A stretch of 64,000 bases of DNA, from NCBI GenBank assembly GCA_016703945.1, contig JADJBC010000007.1, positions 1-64,000 of the forward strand, written 5' to 3'. The position numbers and the translations under genes are program-made. Under the pieces are notes generated by a model that saw nothing but the letters and a program-made list of their open reading frames with translations, was not told the DNA's origin and ran no database searches. This DNA is from Candidatus Aalborgicola danicus. Lineage in GTDB: Bacteria > Pseudomonadota > Gammaproteobacteria > Burkholderiales > Burkholderiaceae_C. How positions within the stretch are numbered: position 1 is the first letter of the stretch; the number at the start of each line of letters is the position of its first letter. Below are positions 42,018-51,659 of this stretch, piece by piece.

Positions 42018-44177
42018 ATGAAAACCATCCAATACTCCCTGGTTGACGGCATTGCCACCATCACCTTTGACGAACCCAACTCGCCCGTCAACACCATGTG
42101 CCTGCAGTGGCAGGACGACATGGCCGAAGTCGCAGCGCAGGTCGCCCAGGACAAGGACGCCATTAAGGGCATCCTGCTGGCCTCCAACAAGTCCACCTTC
42201 TTTGCCGGTGCCGACCTCAAGGCCACCATGCGCATCACGCCCGCCGACGCGCAGAAGGTCTACGCCGAAATCGAGCGCCTGAAAAAGAACATGCGCTTTC
42301 TGGAAACCCTGGGCAAGCCGGTGGTCAGCCTGCTCAACGGCACGGCGCTGGGCGGCGGCTGGGAGGTGGCCTTGATCGGCCACCACCGCATCGCCATCGA
42401 CTCGCCCAAGACCCAGTTCGGCCTGCCGGAAGTGACGCTGGGCCTGCTGCCCGGCGCCAGCGGCGTGACCAAGATGACGCGCCACCTGGGCCTGATGGGT
42501 GCCCAGCCCTATCTGGTGGAGGGCAAGACCTTTTCGCCGTCCGAGGCCAAGGGCCTGGGCCTGGTGCATGACCTGGTGGCGCCCGGCGACAACGCCGCCG
42601 CCGAGATGAAGACCCGCGCCCTGGCCTGGATCGCCGCCAACCCCAGCGCACAGCACCCGTGGGAAGCCAAGGGCTACAAGGTGCCCGGCGGCCTGCCCTC
42701 TTCGCCTGCCGTCGCGCAAATGCTGGTCGTAGCCCCGGCCATGATCAAGAAGCAGACCCGTGGCCTGTATCCCGCGCCCGAGGCCATCATGGCCTGCATG
42801 GTCGAAGGCCTGCAGGTGGACATCGAAACCGCGCTGCGCCTGGAGAGCCGCGCATTGGCCAAGCTCATGACCGGGACGAACGCCAAGGCCATGATCAACA
42901 CCTTCTTCTTCAACCTCAACGCCATCAAGAGCGGCCAGAGCCGGCCCAAGGACGTGCCACGCTTCAAGCCCTCCAAAGTGGGCCTACTGGGTGCCGGCAT
43001 GATGGGCGCGGGCATTGCCTATTCGCAAGCCAGCAAGGGCATTGCCACCGTGCTGAAAGACGTGAGCCAGGAGAAGGCCGACCTGGGCAAGAGCTACAGC
43101 GCCAAGATCACCCAGGGCCGCGTGGACAAGGGCCGCATGACGGCCGACAAGCAAGCCGAAATCCTGGCCCGCATCCAGCCCACCGCCAAGGTAGAAGACC
43201 TGCAGGGCTGCGACCTGATCATCGAGGCCGTGTTCGAAAACCGCGAACTCAAGGCCCGGGTCACCAAGGAGTCCGAGCCCATGCTCGCCCCCGGCGGCTT
43301 CTTTGCCTCCAACACCTCCACGCTGCCCATCACCGGCCTGGCCACGGCCAGTGCCGCGCCGGAGAAGTTCATCGGCATCCACTTCTTCAGCCCGGTGGAC
43401 AAGATGCAGCTGGTGGAAATCATCCGTGGCAAGGAGACCAATGACGAGACCGTAGCCCGCGCCTATGACTACGTGCAGGCCATTGGCAAGATGCCCATCG
43501 TCGTCAACGACTCGCGCGGCTTCTTCACCAGCCGCGTGTTTGGCACCTTTGTGATGGAAGGCATTGCGATGCTGGGCGAAGGCATCCCCGCAGCAGCCAT
43601 CGAGAACGCCGGCATCCAGTGCGGCATGCCGGTGGGGCCGCTGGCGGTGATTGACGAGACCTCGCTGTCGCTGAGCGTGCACGTCATGGATCAGACCCAG
43701 GCCGACTACGCAGCCGAGGGCAAGACCTACACACCGTCGCCCGGCGAAGCCCTGGCGCGGCGCATGGTGACCGAACTCGGCCGCGCCGGGCGCGCGGCGG
43801 GCGGCGGCTTCTACGAATACCCCGCCGAGAAGGGTGCCAAGAAATTCCTGTGGCCGCAACTCAAGCCCCTGTTCGAGAAGGCTGACGCCCAGTGGTCCAT
43901 CACCGACCTGAAGGACCGCCTGCTGTTCCGACAGGCGGTGGAAACCGCGCGCTGCCTGAGTGAGAACGTACTGACCACGGTGCACGACGCCAACATCGGC
44001 TCCATCTTCGGCATTGGTTTCCCGGCGTGGACCGGCGGCGCCATGCAGTTCATCTACGGCATGGGCATTGAGGCATTCGAGGCGCGTGCGGCCGAGCTGG
44101 CGCAACAATTTGGTGCCGGTTTTGTGTTGTCCGATGATGTAAAGGCGGCTGTCCGGAAATACCAGCCACAATACTGA
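42018..44177 (+). CDS. fadB: Fatty oxidation complex alpha subunit: enoyl-CoA hydratase/3-hydroxyacyl-CoA dehydrogenase
   Basis: 719 residues from ATG 42018. The N-terminal crotonase domain has FFAGADLKATM and the oxyanion loop LNGTALGGGWEVAL. The central NAD domain begins VGLLGAGMMGAGIAYSQA and carries the catalytic His in FIGIHFFSPVDKMQ. C-terminal helical domains end with FPAWTGGAMQFIY. It hydrates and oxidises acyl-CoA intermediates and passes 3-ketoacyl-CoA to FadA. The SDR gene follows 19 bp later. Confidence 0.94.
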   Translation: MKTIQYSLVDGIATITFDEPNSPVNTMCLQWQDDMAEVAAQVAQDKDAIKGILLASNKSTFFAGADLKATMRITPADAQKVYAEIERLKKNMRFLETLGKPVVSLLNGTALGGGWEVALIGHHRIAIDSPKTQFGLPEVTLGLLPGASGVTKMTRHLGLMGAQPYLVEGKTFSPSEAKGLGLVHDLVAPGDNAAAEMKTRALAWIAANPSAQHPWEAKGYKVPGGLPSSPAVAQMLVVAPAMIKKQTRGLYPAPEAIMACMVEGLQVDIETALRLESRALAKLMTGTNAKAMINTFFFNLNAIKSGQSRPKDVPRFKPSKVGLLGAGMMGAGIAYSQASKGIATVLKDVSQEKADLGKSYSAKITQGRVDKGRMTADKQAEILARIQPTAKVEDLQGCDLIIEAVFENRELKARVTKESEPMLAPGGFFASNTSTLPITGLATASAAPEKFIGIHFFSPVDKMQLVEIIRGKETNDETVARAYDYVQAIGKMPIVVNDSRGFFTSRVFGTFVMEGIAMLGEGIPAAAIENAGIQCGMPVGPLAVIDETSLSLSVHVMDQTQADYAAEGKTYTPSPGEALARRMVTELGRAGRAAGGGFYEYPAEKGAKKFLWPQLKPLFEKADAQWSITDLKDRLLFRQAVETARCLSENVLTTVHDANIGSIFGIGFPAWTGGAMQFIYGMGIEAFEARAAELAQQFGAGFVLSDDVKAAVRKYQPQY

Positions 44178-44196
44178 TCCGAAGGAGGACGAACCC

Positions 44197-45054
44197 ATGC
44201 GTAGTGTGCGAGGGAAGATCGTGGTTATCACCGGCGCGGCGTCGGGCATCGGCGCGGCGCTGGCGACGTCCATGGCGGCCCAAGGCGCACGGCTGATGCT
44301 GGCCGACATCGATGCCGCGGGGCTGGAAAGCCTGGGTGCCACACTGCGGCTACAGGGCTGCGACTGCCACACCTGGGTGACCGACACTGGCAACGAGGCG
44401 GCGATTTACGCGCTGGCGGCGCAAGCGGAACAACGCTTTGGCGCGGTGGACATACTGATCAACAACGCGGGGGTAGGCCTGGTGGCACCCGTCGACAAGC
44501 TGCCAACGGCAGATGCCCATTGGTTGATGAACATCAACTTCTGGGGAGTCGTGCACGGTTGTCAGGCATTTCTGCCGTTGATGCGCAAGAGCCCGGACGC
44601 TGTGTTGGTGAACATCTCCAGTATTTTTGCCATGGTTTCGGTACCCACCCAAAGCATTTACAACGCCAGCAAAGCTGCCGTGCGGGCCTTTAGTGACGGT
44701 TTGCGTGAAGAATTGCGTGGTTCCAACGTGGAGGTGTTGTGTGTGCACCCCGGTGGCATCAAAACCAATATTGCCAACAACTCGCGCATCGTCGACGTCA
44801 GCCTGATTGCTGATTCGGCCCAGGAGATGCGCGACAACTTCTCAAGCCTTGCACGCACGACGCCGCAGCAAGCCGCGGCAGTCATCGTGCACGCCATTGA
44901 ACGCGGAAAGACACGGGTGTTGATTGGCGCAGACGCCAAAATCATGGACTGGATCTTCCGCTTGTTTCCGGCCTCGGCATCGCGTTGGACCAGCGCTTTG
45001 GGTCAGCACCTGCGGGCCAAATCCCAGGCGAGCAAGGCATTGGCACATCAATGA
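44197..45054 (+). CDS. Short-chain dehydrogenase/reductase
   Basis: 285 residues from ATG 44197 after AAGGAGG. The Rossmann motif VITGAASGIGAALATS, Asp in LMLADIDAAG (NAD preference), INNAGVGLVAP, Ser in VNISSIFAMV and the catalytic YNASKAAVRAFSDGL complete the active site. The tail IMDWIFRLFPASASRWT is longer than in minimal SDRs and could touch the membrane. It is downstream of fadB in the same direction, so probably lipid- or acyl-related; substrate unknown. Confidence 0.9.
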   Translation: MRSVRGKIVVITGAASGIGAALATSMAAQGARLMLADIDAAGLESLGATLRLQGCDCHTWVTDTGNEAAIYALAAQAEQRFGAVDILINNAGVGLVAPVDKLPTADAHWLMNINFWGVVHGCQAFLPLMRKSPDAVLVNISSIFAMVSVPTQSIYNASKAAVRAFSDGLREELRGSNVEVLCVHPGGIKTNIANNSRIVDVSLIADSAQEMRDNFSSLARTTPQQAAAVIVHAIERGKTRVLIGADAKIMDWIFRLFPASASRWTSALGQHLRAKSQASKALAHQ

Positions 45055-45097
45055 AAACACCTGGCATGACAGCCCGTACTTTTTCAAAGGCCTGACC

Positions 45098-46027
45098 ATG
45101 CTGGCACAACTCCTGCGGCGCGTGCTGCTTTTCCAGGTACTGGTCGGCGCCCTCCTGGCATGGGCTCTCGTGGCGAACCGCATGGTTACGCCGGTGTTTG
45201 CTCTGGCAATTCCGCTGCTGCTGCCATTGGCGACCTTGGCACTGGCCGTTGTCTGGACGTGTTTTGCTTCTCGGGCGCAAGAGCCTTGGCGCCGATGGTG
45301 GCAAGCCCTGGCAGGTGAAATCTGGGCCGGCGTTCGGACCTTTGTAATTCGGCAACATTGGACACGCGGTGAACCCGGCGTTTTGGATCCCCATGGAGAT
45401 CCGCATCGTGTACCGGTGGTGCTGGTGCATGGATTCGTGTGCAACCACCGCATCTGGGACGATCTGACAGGCCGCTTGCGCGCTGCTGGTCACACCGTGT
45501 ACACCGTCAACCTTGAGCCCCTGTTCGGCTCGATTGACCAATACCCGCCCATCGTGGAGGCGGCGGTGCAAACCCTTTGCAAACACACGGGTTATAGCCA
45601 GGTCGCGCTGGTAGGCCACAGCATGGGGGGCTTGGCTATCCGTGCCTGGATGCGCGAGTTTGGCACTGGGCGGGTCGCCAAGGTCATCACTCTGGGGACG
45701 CCCCACCAAGGCACAGCCGCCCGCGTGCCCATGCCAACCACCAACTCTTTGCAGATGCAGTGGCAAAGCGCATGGCTCAAAGAACTGGCGGCCTCGGAAA
45801 CGGCGGACACCCGCAGGTTGATACGCATCGCCATCACACCGCAAGACAACATTGTTTACCCGCAACGCGCGCAAACGCTGGAGGGAATTGAGCCACGCGT
45901 GTTTGAAGGTATTGGACACCTACAGATGTGCACGAACTCCCAGGTCATTGCCTGGGTCGTTGCAGAACTGGGCGATTTGACACCCACGCAAACCAGAGAT
46001 ACTGATCCATTGGCAGGCCCAATCTAA
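45098..46027 (+). CDS. Membrane-anchored lipase-like alpha/beta hydrolase
   Basis: 309 residues from ATG 45098. Two N-terminal membrane helices (LLFQVLVGALLAWALVA and VFALAIPLLLPLATLALAV) are followed by an alpha/beta hydrolase: VVLVHGFVCNHRIWDDL, nucleophile elbow LVGHSMGGLAIRAW (Ser about 178), TLGTPHQGTAA, and a late His in GIGHLQM. The GTPHxG motif is typical of triacylglycerol lipases and PGAP1-like esterases. It follows the SDR by 43 bp, supporting a lipid role. Confidence 0.88.
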   Translation: MLAQLLRRVLLFQVLVGALLAWALVANRMVTPVFALAIPLLLPLATLALAVVWTCFASRAQEPWRRWWQALAGEIWAGVRTFVIRQHWTRGEPGVLDPHGDPHRVPVVLVHGFVCNHRIWDDLTGRLRAAGHTVYTVNLEPLFGSIDQYPPIVEAAVQTLCKHTGYSQVALVGHSMGGLAIRAWMREFGTGRVAKVITLGTPHQGTAARVPMPTTNSLQMQWQSAWLKELAASETADTRRLIRIAITPQDNIVYPQRAQTLEGIEPRVFEGIGHLQMCTNSQVIAWVVAELGDLTPTQTRDTDPLAGPI

Positions 46028-46034
46028 GGCAGTC

Positions 46035-46559
46035 CTAATTGAGCCACTTTTGCATGAACTGAGCCTGCCCCATAGCCGGATCCAGTTCGTAGTTGGCAAA
46101 ACCAATACGCCGGTACAACCTGCAAGCTCCCACATTGCCCTGCAAGACTTCAAGCGTCAACTTGCAAGCCCCCCGCTCCAGCGCTATGGACTCGGCCAGC
46201 GCCAACATTTTCTCTGCGACACCTTGCCCCCGGTGACTAGCCAGGACCGCGACATCGTGCACATTGACCAACGGGCGGCAAGCAAAGGTAGAGAAGCCTT
46301 CGATGCAGTTCACCAGGCCCACAGGTTGCAATCCCGCAAATGCCAACACGCTGTAGGCTTGTGGACGAGATGCCAGGGCCGTCACCAGATTCGCCTTGGC
46401 AAAGTCACTGAGCGGATGGTTACCGCCCATAGGATCTTGGGCGTAGGCGTCGAGCAAAAACACCAGTGCCGATGCATGTTGGGGGTCGGCATAGTCGGCG
46501 CGGCAAACGTACACGGGAATCGATGGCTGATCAGGATCTTCGGTGGCGTTGGCAGTCAT
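46035..46559 (-). CDS. GNAT-family N-acetyltransferase
   Basis: 174 residues from ATG 46559. Motif A is VLASHRGQGVAEKMLALAES, followed by CKLTLEVLQGNVGACRLYRR, IGFANYELDP, a typical GNAT end where the substrate peptide or amine binds. It is convergent with the lipase gene, 7 bp apart. glmM begins 17 bp upstream in the same direction, so it may be the last gene of the folP-glmM operon. Substrate unknown. Confidence 0.88.
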   Translation of the reverse strand: MTANATEDPDQPSIPVYVCRADYADPQHASALVFLLDAYAQDPMGGNHPLSDFAKANLVTALASRPQAYSVLAFAGLQPVGLVNCIEGFSTFACRPLVNVHDVAVLASHRGQGVAEKMLALAESIALERGACKLTLEVLQGNVGACRLYRRIGFANYELDPAMGQAQFMQKWLN

Positions 46560-46576
46560 GGGCAAATTCAAAACAA

Positions 46577-47908
46577 TCAAGTTGACAGTGTGTCGGCAAT
46601 GCGCTGTGCACACTTCTCAGCCTGGGCCCCGTCGCGCGCCTCCACCATGACTCGCAGCAAGGGCTCGGTGCCGCTGGCACGGATCAAAACCCGACCGAAA
46701 TCACCCAGCTCGGCCTCGACCGCGCGGGTTTCCTGCGCCAGGCGCTCGTTGGTTTTCCATTCCTGACCCGGTGCGAGCCGCACATTGATCAAGGTTTGTG
46801 GAAAGAGCTGCACAGCAGCCAGGAGTTGTGCCAAGGTTTGGCCACTGCGCTGAAGTGCCTGCAGCACCTGCAAAGCGGAAATCAAGCCGTCACCCGTCGT
46901 GTGTTTGTCCAGCGCCAGTAAATGGCCCGAACCTTCGCCACCCAGAATCCAATGGTGCTTTTCCAACTCTTCGAGTACATAACGGTCCCCGACTTTGGCC
47001 CGCACGAACTGCACTCCCCGGGCCTTGAGGGCCACTTCCACAGCCATGTTGGTCATCAATGTGCCCACAACACCCGGGACGTGTTCGTCGCGTCCCAAAC
47101 GTTCGTCAGCCAACAGGTACAACAGTTCGTCTCCGTTGTAGAGGCGGCCATCGGCGTCCACCACCTGCAGTCGGTCGGCATCGCCATCCAGCGCCACGCC
47201 AAAATCCGCTGCGTGCTCTTTGACCGCCGCCACCAGGGCCTGTGGATGGGTGGCACCCACTTCGTGGTTGATATTCAGCCCATCGGGCGCACAACCAATC
47301 GCAATGACTTCAGCCCCCAACTCGTGGAAAACCTTGGGTGCGATGTGATACGCCGCGCCATGGGCTGCGTCCACCACAATCTTCATGCCCTTCAAGGTCA
47401 GGTCATTGGCAAATGTGCTTTTGCAAAACTCGATGTAACGCCCCGCTGCGTCGTCCAGGCGGCGGGTCTTGCCCAACGATGCGGAATCCGCCCACTGGGG
47501 CGGCTCATCGATTTGGGCTTCCACGGCACGCTCCCAATCGTCGGACAATTTGGTCCCTTGGGCACTGAAAAACTTGATGCCATTGTCCGCAAACGGGTTG
47601 TGGCTGGCACTGATCACCACGCCCAAGGACGCACGCTGGGCACGGGTCAGGTAGGCCACGCCAGGTGTCGGCAGCGGCCCCAACAACACCACGTCGACGC
47701 CGGCTGAATTGAAGCCGCTTTCCAACGCGCTCTCCAGCATGTAACCGGAAATACGGGTGTCCTTGCCAATCAGCACCGTCGGACGGGCTTCACTTTGCTT
47801 CAGAACCCGACCCACAGCATGGGCCAGGCGCATCACAAAGTCGGGGGTGATGGGCGCCTGCCCCACCGTGCCGCGGATACCGTCGGTACCAAAGAATTGT
47901 CGAGTCAT
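46577..47908 (-). CDS. glmM: Phosphoglucosamine mutase
   Basis: 443 residues from ATG 47908. It converts glucosamine-6-P to glucosamine-1-P for peptidoglycan and LPS. Seen: FFGTDGIRGTVGQAPITP, the phospho-Ser loop GVVISASHNPFADNG, the metal loop ALDGDADRLQ, the sugar-binding GGEGSGHLL, and RASGTEPLLRVM. The start overlaps the folP stop by 4 bp (ATGA). Frames reading further upstream belong to folP sequence. Confidence 0.95.
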   Translation of the reverse strand: MTRQFFGTDGIRGTVGQAPITPDFVMRLAHAVGRVLKQSEARPTVLIGKDTRISGYMLESALESGFNSAGVDVVLLGPLPTPGVAYLTRAQRASLGVVISASHNPFADNGIKFFSAQGTKLSDDWERAVEAQIDEPPQWADSASLGKTRRLDDAAGRYIEFCKSTFANDLTLKGMKIVVDAAHGAAYHIAPKVFHELGAEVIAIGCAPDGLNINHEVGATHPQALVAAVKEHAADFGVALDGDADRLQVVDADGRLYNGDELLYLLADERLGRDEHVPGVVGTLMTNMAVEVALKARGVQFVRAKVGDRYVLEELEKHHWILGGEGSGHLLALDKHTTGDGLISALQVLQALQRSGQTLAQLLAAVQLFPQTLINVRLAPGQEWKTNERLAQETRAVEAELGDFGRVLIRASGTEPLLRVMVEARDGAQAEKCAQRIADTLST

Positions 47909-48789
47909 GTCTTTTTTAGTCCTTGTTGTTGCATCGCGCTCCACACCTTGAGCGCCTGCACCGTTTCCTTGACATCGTGCACCCGCACGATGTGTGCGCC
48001 ATTTTGCACGGCCAGCAACGCAGCGGTCACACTGGGAACCAGCCGCTCGCGGATACCCAAAGTCGCCGCCGCGGCCAGGGATCGCGCGGTGACAGCCGCC
48101 AACGACGATTTGCGAGACCAACCAGCAAGAACCGGATAACCCAACGCAAGCAAGTCAGACTGGCGAGCCAACAGTGAGAAGTTTTGCTGCACCGTCTTGC
48201 CAAAACCAATGCCAGGGTCAATACAGATGCGAGTCTTTGCTACCCCCAGCCCCCGTAAATCCTGCGTAACATGCTCCAAAAACGATAGCACCTGGGGTAC
48301 CACATCGCCCTCCATGGGCGCCAATTGCATGGTCTGGGGGTTGCGGTGCATATGCATCAGACACACGCCACACTGTGGATGCTGACGGATCACATCCACC
48401 CCAGAGGAGCCGCCACCATCATCCCGCCAACGCAGAGCCCAGATGTCGTTGATGATGTCCGCGCCCAAGTCCAACACCGCCTGCATGACCTGTGGTTTGT
48501 AGGTATCCACGGAAACCGGAACCCCCAAGGTAATGGCGTGGCGCACGACCGGGAGAACACGCTCCAATTCATCCTCGACAGGAAGCGCAATGGCGCCAGG
48601 ACGGGTGGACTCCCCCCCAATGTCCAACAGGTCGGCGCCATCCTCGACCAGCCTTTCACAATGGGCGAGCGCGGCATCTCGTGTGGCAAACGCCCCGCCG
48701 TCTGAAAAAGAATCCGGCGTGACATTAACGATGCCCATCACCTTGGGGGTACTGAGGTCAATCGAAAAGCGACTGGTCTGCCAATGCAT
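47905..48789 (-). CDS. folP: Dihydropteroate synthase
   Basis: 294 residues from ATG 48789. It condenses p-aminobenzoate with the pterin diphosphate in folate synthesis; the target of sulfonamides. Seen: MGIVNVTPDSFSDGG, DLLDIGGESTRPGA, DPGIGFGKTVQQN, and AGWSRKSSL with a catalytic Lys/Arg cluster. It lies downstream of ftsH after a terminator and overlaps glmM by 4 bp, the usual ftsH-folP-glmM order. Confidence 0.95.
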   Translation of the reverse strand: MHWQTSRFSIDLSTPKVMGIVNVTPDSFSDGGAFATRDAALAHCERLVEDGADLLDIGGESTRPGAIALPVEDELERVLPVVRHAITLGVPVSVDTYKPQVMQAVLDLGADIINDIWALRWRDDGGGSSGVDVIRQHPQCGVCLMHMHRNPQTMQLAPMEGDVVPQVLSFLEHVTQDLRGLGVAKTRICIDPGIGFGKTVQQNFSLLARQSDLLALGYPVLAGWSRKSSLAAVTARSLAAAATLGIRERLVPSVTAALLAVQNGAHIVRVHDVKETVQALKVWSAMQQQGLKKT

Positions 48790-48818
48790 CAACCCCTCCG
48801 GTGGATTCCTGCCATAAG

Positions 48819-48841
48819 AAACGGGGCACAAGGCCCCGTTT
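48819..48841 (-). terminator. Rho-independent terminator after ftsH
   Basis: Perfect 9-bp stem AAACGGGGC/GCCCCGTTT with a 5-nt loop (ACAAG on the plus strand). On the reverse strand it is followed by TTTCTTAT-like sequence, beginning 19 bp past the ftsH stop. Some transcription may read through to folP. Confidence 0.75.
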
Positions 48842-48859
48842 GATTAACGCCTGAATGAA

Positions 48860-50776
48860 TCAGGCTACGGTTGGACTAGGGTCCGCAGCAACGGCGGGCG
48901 CGCCACCGCTACCACCACCGCCGGAATTGGGCGAACGGGGAGTCCAGTCTTTGGGCGGGCGTGGCTCCTTGCCAGACATGATGTCGTCCAACTGGTCGGT
49001 GTCAATGGTTTCCCATTCCAGCAAGGCCTTGGCCATGGCGTGCATCTTGTCCTTGTTGTCTTCAATCAGCTTGCGCGCCAGGGCGTACTGCTGGTCGATG
49101 ATGCGGCGCACCTCGGAATCGACCTTTTGCATGGTCTGCTCGCTCATATTGGTAGTCTTGGTGACCGAGCGGCCCAGGAACACTTCGCCTTCGTTCTCGG
49201 CGTAAACCATGGGGCCCAAAGCGTCGGTCATGCCGTAGCGGGTCACCATGTCGCGCGCAATATGGGTGGCCCGCTCAAAGTCGTTGCTGGCACCGGTGGT
49301 CATCTGGTTCATGAACACTTCTTCGGCAATACGACCGCCAAACAACATGCTGATCTGGTTGAGCATGTATTCGCTGTCATAGCTGTAACGGTCTTGCGCC
49401 GGCAGGCTCATGGTCACGCCCAGCGCACGGCCACGTGGAATGATGGTGACCTTGTGCACAGGATCACACTTGGGCAGCATCTTGCCGATCAGAGCGTGGC
49501 CTGACTCATGGTAGGCCGTGTTCTTGCGCTCTTCTTCGGGCATCACCATGCTCTTGCGCTCCGGGCCCATCAGGATCTTGTCCTTGGCTTTTTCGAAATC
49601 CTGCATTTCCACGACCCGCGCATTGCGGCGTGCCGCCATCAGCGCAGCCTCATTGCACAGGTTGGCCAAGTCGGCACCAGACATACCGGGTGTACCGCGC
49701 GCAATGGTGTTGGCGCTGACGTCCTGCCCCAAGGGGACCTTGCGCATGTGCACATTCAGGATTTGTTCGCGGCCGCGGATATCAGGCAGCGTCACATAAA
49801 CCTGGCGGTCGAAACGGCCAGGGCGTAAGAGCGCGGCGTCCAGAATGTCGGGTCGGTTGGTGGCAGCCACCACGATCACGCCCACATTGGTCTCAAAACC
49901 GTCCATCTCGACCAGCATCTGGTTGAGTGTCTGTTCGCGTTCGTCGTTACCACCGCCCAAGCCAGCGCCGCGTTGACGGCCCACGGCATCGATTTCATCG
50001 ATAAAGATAATGCAGGGCGCGTTTTTCTTGGCGTTGTCGAACATGTCGCGCACGCGCGATGCACCCACGCCGACAAACATTTCCACGAAATCGGAACCCG
50101 AAATGCTGAAGAACGGAACCTTGGCTTCGCCGGCAATGGACTTGGCCAGCAGGGTTTTACCAGTTCCAGGCGGGCCGACCAGCAGCAAACCGCGCGGAAT
50201 ACGGCCGCCGAGTTTCTGGAATTTGCTGGGGTCCTTCAGGAAATCCACGACTTCCTTGACCTCTTCCTTGGCTTCGTCGCAACCAGCCACATCGGCAAAG
50301 GTCACCGTGTTGGTGTTTTCGTCCAACAAACGGGCCTTGCTTTTACCAAAGCTGAACGCACCGCCCTTACCACCACCTTGCATCTGGCGCATGAAATAAA
50401 TCCAGACGCCCACCAGCAGCAGCATGGGGCCCCAGCTGACCAGCAGGGTCATCAGGAGTGAGCCTTCTTCGCGGGGTTTGACGTCGAACTTGACACCGTT
50501 GTTACGCAAGTCGCCAACCAAACCGCGATCCAGGTAGGTCGCTGTCGCACGGATCTTGCGGTCATCGGTTGTGGTGGCGAAAATCTCTGAACCGCCTGGA
50601 CCTTCTTGAATGACGGCGCTCTTGATGCGTTTGGCCGCCACCTCATCAAGAAACTCGGAATAGCCCATCACGCTCGCGCCGGCTGTACCGCGCGTGTCGA
50701 ATTGCTTAAACACGGTGAACAGCACCAAGCCGATCACCAACCACACTGCAATTTTCGAAAACCACTGATTATTCAA
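48860..50776 (-). CDS. ftsH: ATP-dependent zinc metalloprotease FtsH
   Basis: 638 residues. Membrane-bound AAA protease that removes misfolded membrane proteins and controls LpxC. Two N-terminal membrane segments (KIAVWLVIGLVLFTVF and LLVSWGPMLLLVGVWIYFM), Walker A GPPGTGKTLLAKSIAG, Walker B IIFIDEIDAVG, second-region of homology and zinc site YHESGHALIG. The chosen start is TTG 50776, preceded by GGAG at proper spacing and matching the family start LNNQWFSK; a GTG at 50797 would add seven residues. It lies upstream of folP-glmM. Confidence 0.96.
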   Translation of the reverse strand: MNNQWFSKIAVWLVIGLVLFTVFKQFDTRGTAGASVMGYSEFLDEVAAKRIKSAVIQEGPGGSEIFATTTDDRKIRATATYLDRGLVGDLRNNGVKFDVKPREEGSLLMTLLVSWGPMLLLVGVWIYFMRQMQGGGKGGAFSFGKSKARLLDENTNTVTFADVAGCDEAKEEVKEVVDFLKDPSKFQKLGGRIPRGLLLVGPPGTGKTLLAKSIAGEAKVPFFSISGSDFVEMFVGVGASRVRDMFDNAKKNAPCIIFIDEIDAVGRQRGAGLGGGNDEREQTLNQMLVEMDGFETNVGVIVVAATNRPDILDAALLRPGRFDRQVYVTLPDIRGREQILNVHMRKVPLGQDVSANTIARGTPGMSGADLANLCNEAALMAARRNARVVEMQDFEKAKDKILMGPERKSMVMPEEERKNTAYHESGHALIGKMLPKCDPVHKVTIIPRGRALGVTMSLPAQDRYSYDSEYMLNQISMLFGGRIAEEVFMNQMTTGASNDFERATHIARDMVTRYGMTDALGPMVYAENEGEVFLGRSVTKTTNMSEQTMQKVDSEVRRIIDQQYALARKLIEDNKDKMHAMAKALLEWETIDTDQLDDIMSGKEPRPPKDWTPRSPNSGGGGSGGAPAVAADPSPTVA

Positions 50777-50934
50777 GCGAAGCTCCAATAGGGGCACAGA
50801 CTAGGACACTGATCATATCTGGGCCTCATTTTAGGCGTTTCAAGGCAGCCAAGGCGGCAATTTCCAGTTTTCCGCCACATATACCGCAAGGTTATGTAAC
50901 AGCCATGACGCCAGTCAATTCCATGAATCTGTCT

Positions 50935-51600
50935 CTACACCGGGTGTTTTCTGAGCCCAAGACCTACCAGAAAAGTCTCCGACGACCGGTCGCGCGAAGC
51001 CTTGGGTTTGAGAGGCTTCACGACCTCAAAGGCCGCCTTGAAGTGCTGCACCACATCGTTGTAGCTGCCCCCATGGAACACCTTGGCGACCAAAGCTCCC
51101 TGTGGTTTCATGTGGTTCTGCGCAAACTCGATGGCCAATTCGACCAGGTGCTCAATACGTGCTGCATCCGCCGACGAGATGCCGGACAGGTTGGGGGCCA
51201 TGTCTGAGACCACCACATCGGCCTGACGGCCCTGCAGGGCTTGCTCCAGCTTGGCCAGCACATCAGCCTCTCTGAAGTCGCCCTGGATAAAGGTAACGCC
51301 TTCAATCGGCTCCATGGGCAACAAGTCCAGACCGATGATGGTGCCGTTCAGTGCTCCTACCGCGGCGCCCGTAGGTGACAGGCGCCGGCGCACATACTGA
51401 CTCCAGGCCCCCGGCGTACAGCCCAGGTCGACCACCAGGTAGCCGGGTTTGATCAGCCCCAGGGTTTCGTCGATTTCCTTGAGTTTGTAGGCAGCGCGGG
51501 CGCGGTAACCTTCCCGTGTGGCCAGTTTGACGTAGGGGTCGTTGATGTGGTCGTGCAGCCAGGCCTTGTTGACCTTTTTGTTGCCGGCTTTGGTTTTCAT
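50935..51600 (-). CDS. rlmE: 23S rRNA 2'-O-ribose methyltransferase (FtsJ/RrmJ)
   Basis: 221 residues. It methylates the 2'-OH of U2552 in 23S rRNA on the 50S subunit (E. coli numbering). SAM site VVDLGCTPGAWSQYV. The catalytic K-D-K-E set fits RARAAYKLKEIDE (Lys), VVSDMAPNLSG (Asp), ALVAKVFHGG (Lys) and SSETFLVGLG (Glu). It starts at ATG 51600, 59 bp from the divergent yhbY start. ftsH follows in the same direction after 158 bp. Confidence 0.95.
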   Translation of the reverse strand: MKTKAGNKKVNKAWLHDHINDPYVKLATREGYRARAAYKLKEIDETLGLIKPGYLVVDLGCTPGAWSQYVRRRLSPTGAAVGALNGTIIGLDLLPMEPIEGVTFIQGDFREADVLAKLEQALQGRQADVVVSDMAPNLSGISSADAARIEHLVELAIEFAQNHMKPQGALVAKVFHGGSYNDVVQHFKAAFEVVKPLKPKASRDRSSETFLVGLGLRKHPV

Positions 51601-51659
51601 GGGTGCTTTCTAAAGGGACGGCTCTACCGCCCGGATTCCGTTCAACCGATAATACAGGG